A stretch of DNA of 25,832 nt from CAZGRP01 sp964527995 (GCA_964527995.1 CAZGRP010000058.1:1-25832), one strand, 5' to 3'. Counted from the first letter of the stretch, positions 8,271-17,443 are shown. The notes: generated by a model not told the origin, from the letters alone. Translations and numbers: made by a program.

Positions 8271-9859
8271 CTATCGCTGTCGGGTGGCAGACAGCTTCGC
8301 CCTCAAGGCCTCCACGGCTGCCACGACGATGGTGTCGCGCACAAGATACAGCGTCGCGGCATAAAGCACAACACCCAGCAAAGAACTGATTAGGAAAGCA
8401 GTGCGCGCGCCGAAATCCGCAAAGGGTTGCCAACGGATACCGACGAGGTAAAGGAACACTGCCAGTAAGATTGAACCGAAACCCACTGAATAGAGAGGCC
8501 GTAAGTAGTCCGTCAGTCGTATATGCAGCACTCTTCTTTTCGCCACCACAAACAGCATGGCCAGATAGATTAAGGCCGTGCCAGACCAAGCGATCGCTAT
8601 ACCGTGGTATCCGAATGGTCTAACCAAGGTGACGTTGAGAATGATGTTGACAATTGCCGATGCAGCACCGATCACTCCAAGATAAAGTGTCGCCTGGGCC
8701 GCAAGGTAAATATAGATCATCAGCAAATACAAGCCGTGTGGGGCGAGACCGATCGAATAGAGCAGCAGAGCTGAGGACGTCTTGGCCGTGGCGGACGCAT
8801 CAAAAACTCCTCTTTGGAAAAATATGCCGACTATCTGGGTCCGAAACACTACGATGAATATTGTAATCGGGATCAGGATCAGCAATACGGAATGCGCGCT
8901 TCTCCTGATCCTGTGCATCAGGCTGTCGAGGTCACCGCGTGCAAAAGCCCCCGAAATAGTCGGTAGCAGCACAGTAAGAATCGGAATGATGCAAATGTCT
9001 ACCGAGATGCGGTTGATTTTGTTGGCGAAGTTGAGGGCAGACAAGCTGCCCACCGGCAGTCGAGAAGCAATGCTCCTCTCGACCAGGACATTTATCTGAC
9101 TAGCGGACGTAAGCAGAAGAAGCGGCGCAGACTTTCGAAGGAAGGATATCACCTCCCCCATATCGGAGCCTGCAGCCATCTGAAACTGCATACCCCCGTT
9201 GAGAAGAATGGCAAACTGGAAAACGAGACTGAGACCAAAACCTACAAGGTAACCCCAGGCGATACTGTAAATACCCAGCCTGTCGGATAAACCGGCCAAA
9301 AAAAAAGCACGATGGCATTGGCGGTGAAAGTGGCCAGCGCAGGAACAAAAAACCGTTTCATCGAATTGAGCGTCGCCGACAAATAGTTCGACAGCCCCAT
9401 TGTCAGAAGAAGAGTCAACAGAATCCGCCCTAGCGTGACGGTGGTTTGTTTTTGTTCCGGACCGAACGTAGGCGCAATCCAGGAGATGACTCTCGGCATC
9501 TGCCATATGCCAAGCAGAATGACACCGGCTGCCATGAGAAATGTAATGTTGAAAATAGAGCTAAAGACCTGCCACATCTCCCGGTATTTCCCTTTAGCAA
9601 GATAGGCTGAAAAAATGCTCGTCGAAGTCCCTTTGATCAGGTCGATGCCCAACAAAAAGAGAAGAACGTTGGGGATCGTCAAAGCTATGAAGTAGGCATC
9701 CGTAGTCTGAGTGGCTCCAAAACGACTCGCGAGGACAATATCTCTGAGAAGGGCGACTACCTTCGTCATGAAAGTAATCACCATAAGCAGCAAGCTGCTA
9801 GAGAGAACCGCCTCCTTCCTGATAAGCTTTGAGGTCTTCAAGGGCCGCTCGTTCCTCAA
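8271..9859 (-). CDS. MurJ/MviN-like lipid-linked oligosaccharide flippase, frameshifted at a T9 run
   Basis: Two overlapping frames make one protein. The 5' frame (9859-9242) encodes AVLSSSLLLMVITFMTKVVA, RDIVLASRFGATQTTDAYF and several membrane helices up to ATFTANAIVLFF, then an unlike tail and a stop. The 3' frame continues with LAGLSDRLGIYSIAWGYLVG and at least seven more helices, ending at 8271. The switch falls in nine T (minus strand, 9298-9306): one added T, or a -1 shift there, gives a seamless VLFFLAGLSD and about 529 residues, normal for MurJ/MviN (MOP flippase superfamily, 14 helices). In this locus it would flip the lipid-linked repeat unit, in place of Wzx. The start is TTG 9859 (2 nt from the upstream stop) or TTG 9841; no strong ribosome binding site. 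It could be a sequencing error, decay, phase variation or programmed slippage. Confidence 0.85.
9298..9306 (-). other. T9 homopolymer / candidate slippery site in the flippase gene
   Basis: Nine T on the coding strand, read in the 5' frame as CTT TTT TTT TGG. The T-TTT-TTT register fits the X-XXY-YYZ pattern of -1 ribosomal slippage, and a -1 step gives CTT TTT TTT TTG GCC, joining exactly to the 3' frame. Runs of about nine or more A/T are also known to allow transcriptional slippage. Confidence 0.6.
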
Positions 9860-9860
9860 C

Positions 9861-10991
9861 CTAATGCCAGTTCAGCAAGTTCGCGTAGAGCTTCTCCACG
9901 TCAGCGGCGATCTTCTCAATCGTGAACTTCGATTGTGCCACTCGGTACCCGGCTGTGGCCATGCGGTTCGCGCGCTCTGGATCCGTCACTAAGTCAACGA
10001 TCGCCTCAGCCAGGGCCTGAACATCTCCCACAGGCACCAGGATGCCGGTGACTCCATTTTGGACAAGCTCCGGAATTCCTCCAACACGTGTTGCAACAAC
10101 GGGCTTGTTCGCCATCATGGCTTCGATCAGTGCTAGGGGCGTTCCCTCGGAAGTCGATGCCAGAACAAAGACATCCATCAGCGACAGAATGTCGGGCACA
10201 TCCGGCCGCCTGCCCAGCAAAATGACATCGGCAGCGAGACCCAGCTCGTGAATCGTCCTGGTCAAATCGGCACGCAAGGGGCCTTCGCCCGCGATCACAA
10301 GTTTAGCAGCAGCAACCTGCCGCTTTACTTCCACAAACGCAGGGATGAGGTACTCATAACCCTTAACCCGAGGTATCAGATTGGCCACACAACCGATAAC
10401 CCGATCGGCCGTCGAGAGGCCAAGCTGCTCTCGAATGACGCCAGGCCGACCGTTCGCCTTGGCGAAGTCAGCTCGCACCCCATTATATATTACCGTAACC
10501 TTGTCAGGGGCCACCCGAAACGTGTCAACCACATAGCGCTTCACCGCTTCCGACACCGCAATCTCTCGTGTTGCCAGCTTACAGTTCATTTGTTCGAGCA
10601 CTCGAACGACTGGGAGCTTCATTGGGTGATGCAGATGCATCGCCTGTATCGACTGAACCAGAAACGGCACCCCCGCAAGTCTACACGCAACACTAATCCA
10701 GTAATTTGCGACATGCAGATACGTGTGAACTACTTCCGGCCTCTCCCGCCTGAGAATGTTTAGCAACTTCGGGAGCTTCAGGATATCCTTTTGGCCGCTG
10801 GCTCCTAGTGCCTCGCAGGGTATGCCCATTTCCCGGAGCCTGTGGCTCAAGGAACCTGCACCGACCAGATAGTAAACCTTCGAGTCGTAAACCTGAAGGT
10901 TGAGCCGAGAGAGCAGATTTATGAGAAAGGTCTCTGCTCCCCCCGTATCCATGGTGCCGATGATGTGCAGGATTCTAGCCCGCCTCATCAT
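9861..10991 (-). CDS. Family 4 glycosyltransferase (GT-D)
   Basis: 376 residues. GT4 enzyme: RILHIIGTMDTGGAETFLIN (6-25), VTVIYNGVRADF (165-176) between the domains, VANLIPRVKGYEYLI (202-216), and the EX7E pair Glu282/Glu290 in EGTPLALIE, followed by NKPVVATRVGGIPELVQNG. The N-terminal signature is close to that of the gene at 4674-5981, suggesting related acceptors or an old duplication. ATG 10991 is followed by a second ATG; TAAGGA of the upstream stop region abuts it, so the second ATG (10988) could also be used. It ends 1 nt before the flippase start codon. Sugar unknown. Confidence 0.9.
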   Translation of the reverse strand: MMRRARILHIIGTMDTGGAETFLINLLSRLNLQVYDSKVYYLVGAGSLSHRLREMGIPCEALGASGQKDILKLPKLLNILRRERPEVVHTYLHVANYWISVACRLAGVPFLVQSIQAMHLHHPMKLPVVRVLEQMNCKLATREIAVSEAVKRYVVDTFRVAPDKVTVIYNGVRADFAKANGRPGVIREQLGLSTADRVIGCVANLIPRVKGYEYLIPAFVEVKRQVAAAKLVIAGEGPLRADLTRTIHELGLAADVILLGRRPDVPDILSLMDVFVLASTSEGTPLALIEAMMANKPVVATRVGGIPELVQNGVTGILVPVGDVQALAEAIVDLVTDPERANRMATAGYRVAQSKFTIEKIAADVEKLYANLLNWH

Positions 10992-10994
10992 TCC

Positions 10995-12407
10995 TTAGTG
11001 AGCAATCTCCAGAGACTTTTCACGGAAAACGACAGCAAAAACCGTGGCCGAAACAAAGAAAAAGAATCCGAGAAAGTTAGCAGAAGCCTCCTGTACCGAC
11101 AGAGTCTCCTGGGTGAGGCTCGTCACTACGAGGCCGCAGAAGGCGGCCAGGTAACCGATCGCAACGCTCCTTGCTAACACACTCCGCGACAACTGAATGC
11201 CCACGGCGCTCGCCCTCACAACCCGAAAAAGCACAACTAGCCAAACCCCTAGGCCGAGAAGGCCTGTCTCTGCCGCGACATGAAGGAAATTGTTGTGTGC
11301 ACCTGTTGCTCCTCCTGGAAGAAGGGGCAGGAAGGGTAGGCTACTCCAAGAAAACGCTCCCAGTCCCACGCCGACGAGCAGCGTCTTCAGGGACGATTGT
11401 ATCATCGCGATCGTACCGTACCAGATATAGATTCTCCCGAGAGTTGAAAGATCCAGCGTCACTCCGTACGTTCCCTCTTGCACCGTCATCGCCATGCGGT
11501 TTTTCAAAACAGTGGGAGCATATCCGAACACAGCAAACAATACCGCCACACCCACCACCACTATCAAGAGGCCCCTGCTACGCTTCAGCCAGGAGAAGAG
11601 CGTCATTGCCACCAAGAATCCAGCCCATGCAGCGCGCGACTGGCTACCGATCAGTGCCAGGAGCAGCATAGTCATCACCAACAGTAAGAACAGCCGCTTG
11701 CCAGCGCCAGCGACGCCGTAGAAGAGACCCAAAGCCAGGAAGAACGTAAGCAAGGCGTACGCCCCAAGGTGGAGATGGTTTTCGGAAAGCGTGGAGACGG
11801 ACACGTAGCGATGCTCAACCAGCCACTGAAAGGCACCGAATCCGCCAACCCAGAGTGCCCCCACCATCGCCACCCACAGGAAACGCTGCGCCTGCGAACC
11901 ATCATCGATGAGGCTTGTCACCATATAAAAAATCAGAATGTATTCAGCCATCCTCACAAAAGCATAGGCGGATTTCAGTACCTGGTGACCGTCGTAACGC
12001 GGCAAGTTCATCAGGATGGAAATGGCTGTCGCCCCAAGCCAGGCAACCAAGACCCAATTCAGCGGACTCCGACGGAAGAGAACACGCCCCTCGAATAGTT
12101 TTCTACCGATCCAAACCGCAAATACTCCGAGGAAGAGGAGATCGTCAAAATAAATCTGCACCGGCAACTTAAGCAATGGGATGGCGAAAGAGAACGCGAG
12201 GAGATAGATTCCGAGGGCTAACGCGGAGTTTTCAAACATCCAGAGAACGGCAAACGCTAGCGGAATGAGTGCGATGACAGCGTAGGTTCGGAGGGCCAAC
12301 CCGACCAGCGTGATTACCAAGGTGGAGAGAACCACCGCCGCGTACGCCAACAGCACGCGGCGATCCATCTCTGAAACGGCCAGCAACCGACTGCCGTCCA
12401 CCCTCAT
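10995..12407 (-). CDS. O-antigen ligase/polymerase-like membrane protein (Wzy-like)
   Basis: 470 residues, about 11-12 membrane helices. Wzy_C/O-antigen ligase family: it polymerises or transfers undecaprenyl-linked glycans on the periplasmic face. The key periplasmic parts are visible: IGSQSRAAWAGF (253-264, Arg258), LGRIYIWYGT (323-332, Arg325) and the ligase-type GATGAHNNFLHVAAETGLLG (367-386, His371). Its place between wzz and the flippase, in a locus without LPS core genes, favours a polymerase role, but ligase and polymerase cannot be separated by motif alone. ATG 12407 overlaps the wzz-like stop as ATGA, with AGGAG 6 nt upstream, so translation is probably coupled. Confidence 0.88.
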   Translation of the reverse strand: MRVDGSRLLAVSEMDRRVLLAYAAVVLSTLVITLVGLALRTYAVIALIPLAFAVLWMFENSALALGIYLLAFSFAIPLLKLPVQIYFDDLLFLGVFAVWIGRKLFEGRVLFRRSPLNWVLVAWLGATAISILMNLPRYDGHQVLKSAYAFVRMAEYILIFYMVTSLIDDGSQAQRFLWVAMVGALWVGGFGAFQWLVEHRYVSVSTLSENHLHLGAYALLTFFLALGLFYGVAGAGKRLFLLLVMTMLLLALIGSQSRAAWAGFLVAMTLFSWLKRSRGLLIVVVGVAVLFAVFGYAPTVLKNRMAMTVQEGTYGVTLDLSTLGRIYIWYGTIAMIQSSLKTLLVGVGLGAFSWSSLPFLPLLPGGATGAHNNFLHVAAETGLLGLGVWLVVLFRVVRASAVGIQLSRSVLARSVAIGYLAAFCGLVVTSLTQETLSVQEASANFLGFFFFVSATVFAVVFREKSLEIAH

Positions 12408-13615
12408 TGCCTGCTCCTAGTGAATGGATGCAGCAGAATGGACTTGATCGCAAGGAGCTTTTCAGCCTCCGGACCGCCCCGCTTCATAATCCGGCCGACG
12501 TACTCTGCGGTAAACGCGAACATCACCGTCACCAGAAGGGTCACCGAGCCAGCAACGAGCATCCAGATCAACCGTTTGGGTCTTGCCTTGTGAATCGGCG
12601 GGATCGCTGCATCCAGTACTTGGACGGTGGGGGTGTCCCGAGCTTCCTGGAGTTTTGCTTGCTCGTAATATGTGGTCAGCAATTCGAAGATTTTCGACTG
12701 AATCTGGACTTCTCGTAGGAGCCGAGCGTAGAGAAGACCGACTTGAGGTACATCAGCAAAAGGCACAAATAGCTCGTCGCGTTTTCCAAGCCCATCTGTG
12801 CCCGACACGCGCGTCTGGCCGTATTGGAATTCGCGCAACTTCCGCTGAAGGGCCTTCAGTCTGTCCTGCAGAGCAACAATTTCCTGGTGTTGCGGTTGCA
12901 GGTGTCGCCGCTTTATGCCGAGTTCGATCTGAACGCGGGTAATGTCTGCATAGAGGTCCGCGGCACTCTTGATCGCCAGCTCCGTCTGCTCCGGCAACGC
13001 AATGGCACCATACTTCTCCTGGAACGCCCGCAGGGAATCCTCGGCTGCCCGCAAGTCGCGTTTACATTGCAGGTATCTTTTCTCTATAAAAATGCGATTG
13101 TTCCGAGCGGATTCTACCTTTCGGCGTCGGTTCAAACTGTCCAGAAACGCCACAAAAGCGTTGGCGATGTCCGCGGCCCGCTTCGGGCTTTTGTCCAAAA
13201 CGGAAATGTGAATTGTACCTTCTCGGTCGATCCCGAGGTCGACGTTAGCCCGAAGAGCCCGAACGGTGCGTTCCAGATTGCGAGCCCCGTACACTTGTTG
13301 AAGATTGAACCTCTTGGCAACGAGTTCCATTACGGTGCGGCTTTGCAGAATAGCCAGGTAGACCAGACTCTCGTCAGCACCAGGCTTGAAACCCAGGGCG
13401 CCAAGAGGAAGGTTCTGCGTCAATGATGAAAGTCCCAATGCAGAAAGCTCGGACTTGGGCGGGAAGATCGTGGCCGTGGCGCGATACCATTTGGGTACGA
13501 TGGAGCCTACTGCAAATGCCAGAATACACGCCGTGATGAAGCTCAGAGCGATCAGTTTCCACCAGCGGGTGAGAACTAAGAAGTAATCCAGTACCCCAAC
13601 TCTCTCCTCGTTCAT
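12404..13615 (-). CDS. Wzz/GumC-type chain-length determinant without kinase domain
   Basis: 403 residues. Polysaccharide copolymerase of the inner membrane: N-terminal cytoplasmic stub (VLDYFLVLTRWWK), first helix about 20-41, a periplasmic part starting VPKWYRATATIFPPKS (40-55), a long coiled coil about 160-290, the pre-membrane motif PTVQVLDAAIPPIHKARPKR (about 330-349), second helix about 351-375, and a short tail. There is no Walker A/B or tyrosine cluster, so unlike Wzc it has no BY-kinase, and no separate kinase is in the window. The start ATG 13615 has AGGAAG upstream. A 130-nt gap (13616-13745) separates it from wza; I see no convincing promoter or terminator in it. Confidence 0.92.
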   Translation of the reverse strand: MNEERVGVLDYFLVLTRWWKLIALSFITACILAFAVGSIVPKWYRATATIFPPKSELSALGLSSLTQNLPLGALGFKPGADESLVYLAILQSRTVMELVAKRFNLQQVYGARNLERTVRALRANVDLGIDREGTIHISVLDKSPKRAADIANAFVAFLDSLNRRRKVESARNNRIFIEKRYLQCKRDLRAAEDSLRAFQEKYGAIALPEQTELAIKSAADLYADITRVQIELGIKRRHLQPQHQEIVALQDRLKALQRKLREFQYGQTRVSGTDGLGKRDELFVPFADVPQVGLLYARLLREVQIQSKIFELLTTYYEQAKLQEARDTPTVQVLDAAIPPIHKARPKRLIWMLVAGSVTLLVTVMFAFTAEYVGRIMKRGGPEAEKLLAIKSILLHPFTRSRQ

Positions 13616-13745
13616 CGAATGCTTCTTCCTGCCTCCACTTGCTGCACGACCCAGTCCCTTCGCGGTTCTTCGGCCCTCCGACGACTTTTACTTGCGTAGG
13701 GCAGTTCTTGTGATCGCTCGATTGGCGGTCCCAGCCCTCCTCCCC

Positions 13746-15014
13746 TCACTTAATCACCCCCACCGCCTTCAATGCAATCAACACCCCGGTGATCTGGCCG
13801 ACGATGGCGAAGGCCTGCACGACCCCGAATTTGGACTTCTCAGGCACGTATACCGTGTCGCCGGGCCCGACCGGCAGATCCTCGCCGACACGTTCCTCAC
13901 GACTGCCATGCCGAATGAGCCGCGTCTTCGACAGCCGTACCGCCTGTTCGGTGCTGCCGGCGAGGCCGACATAATCGCGCACCCGCAGCTTCGGAACGAA
14001 TGGGTACGGCCCGGGACTGCGTACCGCACCGACCACATACACCTTCTCTCTCCTCTCCGGCACCATGATGATGTCGCCGTCCTGCAAACGCAGCCCGGCG
14101 TGGCCGTCGCTGCGTTCGGTCAGATACGGGAAGATCGGAATGATCTGCGCCGTATCGCCGTTGTTGCCCTTTCTCTCGATGTAGGCATTGCGCAGATCTG
14201 CCTGGCGGTTGAGGCCCTCGACTTTGAGCAGGAAATCCTCCAGGGTCTCATTCTCGGAAAGCTGATAGATCCCCCGGGAACGCACCGGCCCCTCGACTCG
14301 CACGGTCCTCCCCGACAGGTCGATAGCAGGCACGAACACGACGTCGCCAGCGCGCAGGCGGCGGTTCGAGTCAAGCCGGCCCAACTTGCGGTACTCATAC
14401 AGGTCCACCCGATCCTGCGTGCCGTCGAGGTGGCGCACTTCGATGCCGCGCTCGAAGGCCCACGAAGTCAGCCCCCCAGCCATCTGGATGATATCGGAAA
14501 CGCGGTCGACCGGAGAGACCTGGTAGGGGCCCGGATTGCGAACCTGGCCGGTCACATGCACCCGAATGCTTCGCAGACCCACCAGATTCGTGGCGATCTC
14601 GGCCCGCAGGTATTTCTTCAGGCCCGCCTCGGTCACCATTCGCTGCACCTCGGCCAGGGTCTTGTCGGCCACATACAGGCTGCCGACCGTAGGAAAAATC
14701 AACTTGCCCTCGGGGGTGACGACGACTTGAAAGGACTTCTCGATGCCGGATTGGATGGTGATCAGGAGCTTGTCGCCTGGGCCGACGACATAGGTCTGAG
14801 GATCGATGGGGGCCTCGAGAGCCGCAGCCTCCGGCATCCATTGGAAAGGAGTGAGCGCCTCCGGCGCCTTCGCTTTTTCAGCGGAGCTCTTCGGAAATCT
14901 GACCCTCTGTCCCTCCTCCTTCTCCTTCTCCGGTAGCTGTGCGCGGGAGCTTGTGCCAAGGAAAAAGAGTAGTGCAAGCGCGAGAAGGGAACGGGTCGTT
15001 CGTGGCTTCAGCAT
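13746..15014 (-). CDS. Wza-like polysaccharide export protein (SLBB repeats)
   Basis: 422 residues. Outer-membrane/periplasmic export channel family. Signal peptide at 1-25 (LLALALLFFLGTSSRA) without a lipobox Cys, unlike E. coli Wza. The polysaccharide-export domain begins YVVGPGDKLLITIQSGIEKS (about 75-94). Three SLBB units follow, each with a V.G.V..PG.Y-type motif: VTGQVRNPGPYQV, VEGPVRSRGIYQL and VVGAVRSPGPYPF. The C-terminus is a hydrophobic segment (VVQAFAIVGQITGVLIALKA) that could be the membrane-crossing helix. The start at ATG 15014 has only a weak ribosome binding site and lies 23 nt after the dehydrogenase stop. Confidence 0.93.
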   Translation of the reverse strand: MLKPRTTRSLLALALLFFLGTSSRAQLPEKEKEEGQRVRFPKSSAEKAKAPEALTPFQWMPEAAALEAPIDPQTYVVGPGDKLLITIQSGIEKSFQVVVTPEGKLIFPTVGSLYVADKTLAEVQRMVTEAGLKKYLRAEIATNLVGLRSIRVHVTGQVRNPGPYQVSPVDRVSDIIQMAGGLTSWAFERGIEVRHLDGTQDRVDLYEYRKLGRLDSNRRLRAGDVVFVPAIDLSGRTVRVEGPVRSRGIYQLSENETLEDFLLKVEGLNRQADLRNAYIERKGNNGDTAQIIPIFPYLTERSDGHAGLRLQDGDIIMVPERREKVYVVGAVRSPGPYPFVPKLRVRDYVGLAGSTEQAVRLSKTRLIRHGSREERVGEDLPVGPGDTVYVPEKSKFGVVQAFAIVGQITGVLIALKAVGVIK

Positions 15015-15037
15015 GTGTCATTCGTACGACAAGGAAG

Positions 15038-16357
15038 CTACATCCCACATCCAAGCTTGACGATCTTCTGGCGCCCCGCGGTGACGTTCTTGGTGGCGTT
15101 GCGGGTATCGACGATCAGCCTGGCGTGCTTGACAATCCAGTTATAATCGTAGTCGCGGTGGTTGGTGGTGATTACGACACAGTCGACATCGGTGAGAAGC
15201 TCTTCGGTTAACTCCACCGACTTATAGGTGGTTCCGCCGAGCTCCATTTCGGGTACGAACGGATCGTTGTACATCAGGTGCTGAGCCCCGCGCTGGTGCA
15301 GCAGCTCCATCACCTTGAGCGCCGGCGAGTTGCGAACATCGTCCACGTTCGGTTTGAAGGCGACACCGAGGATCAGGTATTTGGCCGACTTCAGGGAAGC
15401 GCCGTTCACGCTCAGCGAACGGATGATGAGATCGAGCACGTAGTACGGCATATTCTCATTCGTCTTCGCCGCCAGCTCGATGAAGTCGCTGTGGAAGTCG
15501 TACTCCTTGGCCTTCCACGACAGGTAGTACGGGTCGACCAGGATGCAGTGCCCGCCGATGCCGGGGCCGGGATAGAACGGCATGAAACCGAACGGCTTGG
15601 TGGCGGCGGCCTCGACCACCTCCCAGACGTCGATGCCCCCCATGCGATCGCAGAGCTGTGCCAGCTCGTTCACCAGGGCGATGTTGACGCTGCGGAAGAT
15701 GTTCTCCAGCAGTTTGACCATCTCGGCGGTGCGCGGCGAAGAAACCGTGATCACCTGTGCGACCACCTGCCGATTGGCCAGAGTCGCCAGCCTGGTACAG
15801 GCTTCCGTCACACCGCCGACCACCACCGGCGTGTTGGCGGTGGTGAAATCGGCGCGTCCCGGATCGATGCGCTCCGGCGAGAACGCCAGATAGAAATCCT
15901 GCCCCACGCGCAGCCCGGTCGATTCGAGGATCGGCTGCAGCACGCGCTCGGTGGTCTCCGGGAAGGTCGTGCTCTTGAGGATCACCAACTGGTCCTTGCG
16001 CAGATGCGCCGTGATCCCCTCGGCCGCGGCCACGATATAGGAGATGTCGGGCTCCTTGTTCGGCGTGAAAGGGGTCGGCACGCAGATGTAGAGAACGTCC
16101 AGCTCACCGACACGGCCGTACTTGGTGGTGGCCTCGAGCAGGCCCTCGTCGACCAGGCGCTTCAACTTCTCGCTGTCGATGTCGCCGATGTAGTTCTCGC
16201 CGGCATTGATTTTCTCGGCCTTGGTGCGGTCCACGTCGATGCCGAGCGTATAGAACCCCTTGCTTGCAAACTCCACCGCCAGCGGGAGCCCGACGTAGCC
16301 GAGACCGATGATGCCGACCTTGGCTGTCTTCTCGGTGAGCTTCTCTTCCAGATGCAT
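15038..16357 (-). CDS. UDP-sugar 6-dehydrogenase (WbpA/WecC/Ugd family)
   Basis: 439 residues. NAD-dependent oxidation of a UDP-hexose C6 to the uronic acid. NAD motif GLGYVG (18-23), VPTPF (93-97), STTFPETTE (129-137), LAFSPERIDPG (158-168), Lys214 in AEMVKLLEN, and the active-site Cys271 in PGPGIGGHCILVDPYYLS, with C-terminal ILGVAFKPNVDDVRNSPA. The KSTTFPETT and ERIDPG features are closer to the UDP-GlcNAc dehydrogenase (WbpA) branch than to UDP-glucose Ugd, but substrate assignment is inference. ATG 16357 has GAGGG 9 nt upstream and lies 18 nt after the rmlB stop. It supplies a uronic acid donor for the repeat unit. Confidence 0.93.
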   Translation of the reverse strand: MHLEEKLTEKTAKVGIIGLGYVGLPLAVEFASKGFYTLGIDVDRTKAEKINAGENYIGDIDSEKLKRLVDEGLLEATTKYGRVGELDVLYICVPTPFTPNKEPDISYIVAAAEGITAHLRKDQLVILKSTTFPETTERVLQPILESTGLRVGQDFYLAFSPERIDPGRADFTTANTPVVVGGVTEACTRLATLANRQVVAQVITVSSPRTAEMVKLLENIFRSVNIALVNELAQLCDRMGGIDVWEVVEAAATKPFGFMPFYPGPGIGGHCILVDPYYLSWKAKEYDFHSDFIELAAKTNENMPYYVLDLIIRSLSVNGASLKSAKYLILGVAFKPNVDDVRNSPALKVMELLHQRGAQHLMYNDPFVPEMELGGTTYKSVELTEELLTDVDCVVITTNHRDYDYNWIVKHARLIVDTRNATKNVTAGRQKIVKLGCGM

Positions 16358-16375
16358 GATGTCGACCCTCGTTGC

Positions 16376-17380
16376 CTAGAGTTCCCGTTGATAGTTCTTC
16401 TTGTAGAATTCGAGGTACTCGCCGCTTTTCAGCCTCTCCCACCACCAGCGGTTCTGCACATACCAGCGGATGGTTTGATCCATGGCGTCCTCGAACTCGG
16501 TCGTCGGACTCCATCCCAACTCGCGCAGCTTGCTGCAGTCGAGCGAATAGCGCCGATCGTGGCCCAGACGGTCCTTGACGAACACCATCAAAGTGCGCGG
16601 CTTCTCCAGCTTTTTGAGGATGTATTCGGTGATCTCGAGGTTGGTGCGCTCGTTGCCACCGCCGATGTTGTAGACCTCGCCCACCTGGCCGTGGCGATAG
16701 ATAAAGTCAATAGCCCGGCAGTGATCGCCCACGTAGATCCAGTCGCGTATGTTCAGGCCATCCCCGTAGATAGGTAGTTCCTTGTTCTCGAGAGCGTTCG
16801 TGATGAACAGCGGGATCAGCTTCTCCGGAAACTGGTACGGACCGAAGTTGTTGGAGCACCGGGTGATGATCACCGGCAACCCATAGGTGACATGGTAGGA
16901 GTATGCCAGGCGATCGGCACCCGCCTTGGAAGCCGAATAGGGGCTCGACGGCATCAGCGGGTCCGACTCCTTGAAAGACCCCTCCTCAGTGCTGCCGTAG
17001 ACCTCGTCGGTGCTGATCTGGATGAAGCGCTCCACCTGGTTACGCCGGGCTGCCTCCAGGAGGACAAAGGCGCCGAAGACATCGGTGCGGATGAAATCGT
17101 CCGGGGCGCCGATGGAGCGGTCGACATGACTCTCGGCGGCGAAGTTGACCACCACGTGCACCTCGGGCATCAGTTCGTTGACCAGCACCTCGTCGCAGAT
17201 GTCGCCCCGCACAAAAGTGTAACGTGGGTTCGTCTCCACGTCCCTGAGGTTGTCAAGGTTCCCCGCGTAGGTGAGCTTATCAAGATTGACGACTTCGACG
17301 TTGTCGTAGGTGTTGAGAAGGTAGCGGATGAAATTGCTTCCGATGAAGCCGGCCCCTCCAGTGACCAGAAATCGCTTCAC
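16376..17380 (-). CDS. rmlB: dTDP-glucose 4,6-dehydratase
   Basis: 334 residues. Short-chain dehydrogenase/reductase of the cytosol that makes dTDP-4-keto-6-deoxy-glucose, the branch point to rhamnose and other 6-deoxysugars. GGAGFIGSN (8-16) binds NAD. Catalytic Thr124-Asp125-Glu126 lie in ISTDEVYGS, and Tyr148/Lys152 in PYSASKAGADR. RCSNNFGPYQFPEKLIPLFI and NIRDWIYVGDHCRAI are typical of RmlB. The start is GTG (17380) with AGGAG 8 nt upstream. It is the first gene of the polysaccharide operon, behind a good promoter match. rmlA, rmlC and rmlD are not in this window, so they must lie elsewhere, or the keto-sugar is used by another route. Confidence 0.95.
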   Translation of the reverse strand: MKRFLVTGGAGFIGSNFIRYLLNTYDNVEVVNLDKLTYAGNLDNLRDVETNPRYTFVRGDICDEVLVNELMPEVHVVVNFAAESHVDRSIGAPDDFIRTDVFGAFVLLEAARRNQVERFIQISTDEVYGSTEEGSFKESDPLMPSSPYSASKAGADRLAYSYHVTYGLPVIITRCSNNFGPYQFPEKLIPLFITNALENKELPIYGDGLNIRDWIYVGDHCRAIDFIYRHGQVGEVYNIGGGNERTNLEITEYILKKLEKPRTLMVFVKDRLGHDRRYSLDCSKLRELGWSPTTEFEDAMDQTIRWYVQNRWWWERLKSGEYLEFYKKNYQREL

Positions 17381-17443
17381 GGCTGTCTCTCCTGAGGTTC
17401 TCGCTCTTGGGGAAGGCCGAAATGAGCACTTTCCAAACCTTGA

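Noticed and set aside
13692..14936. 414-codon plus-strand frame, and a similar one at 24063-25304
   Set aside because: Shadows of the wza-like and histidine kinase genes; no ribosome binding site or family signature seen.
15278..16777. 499-codon open frame on the plus strand
   Set aside because: It lies opposite the dehydrogenase and rmlB genes, whose motifs and starts are clear; long antisense frames are common in GC-rich genes and its protein has no recognisable domain.
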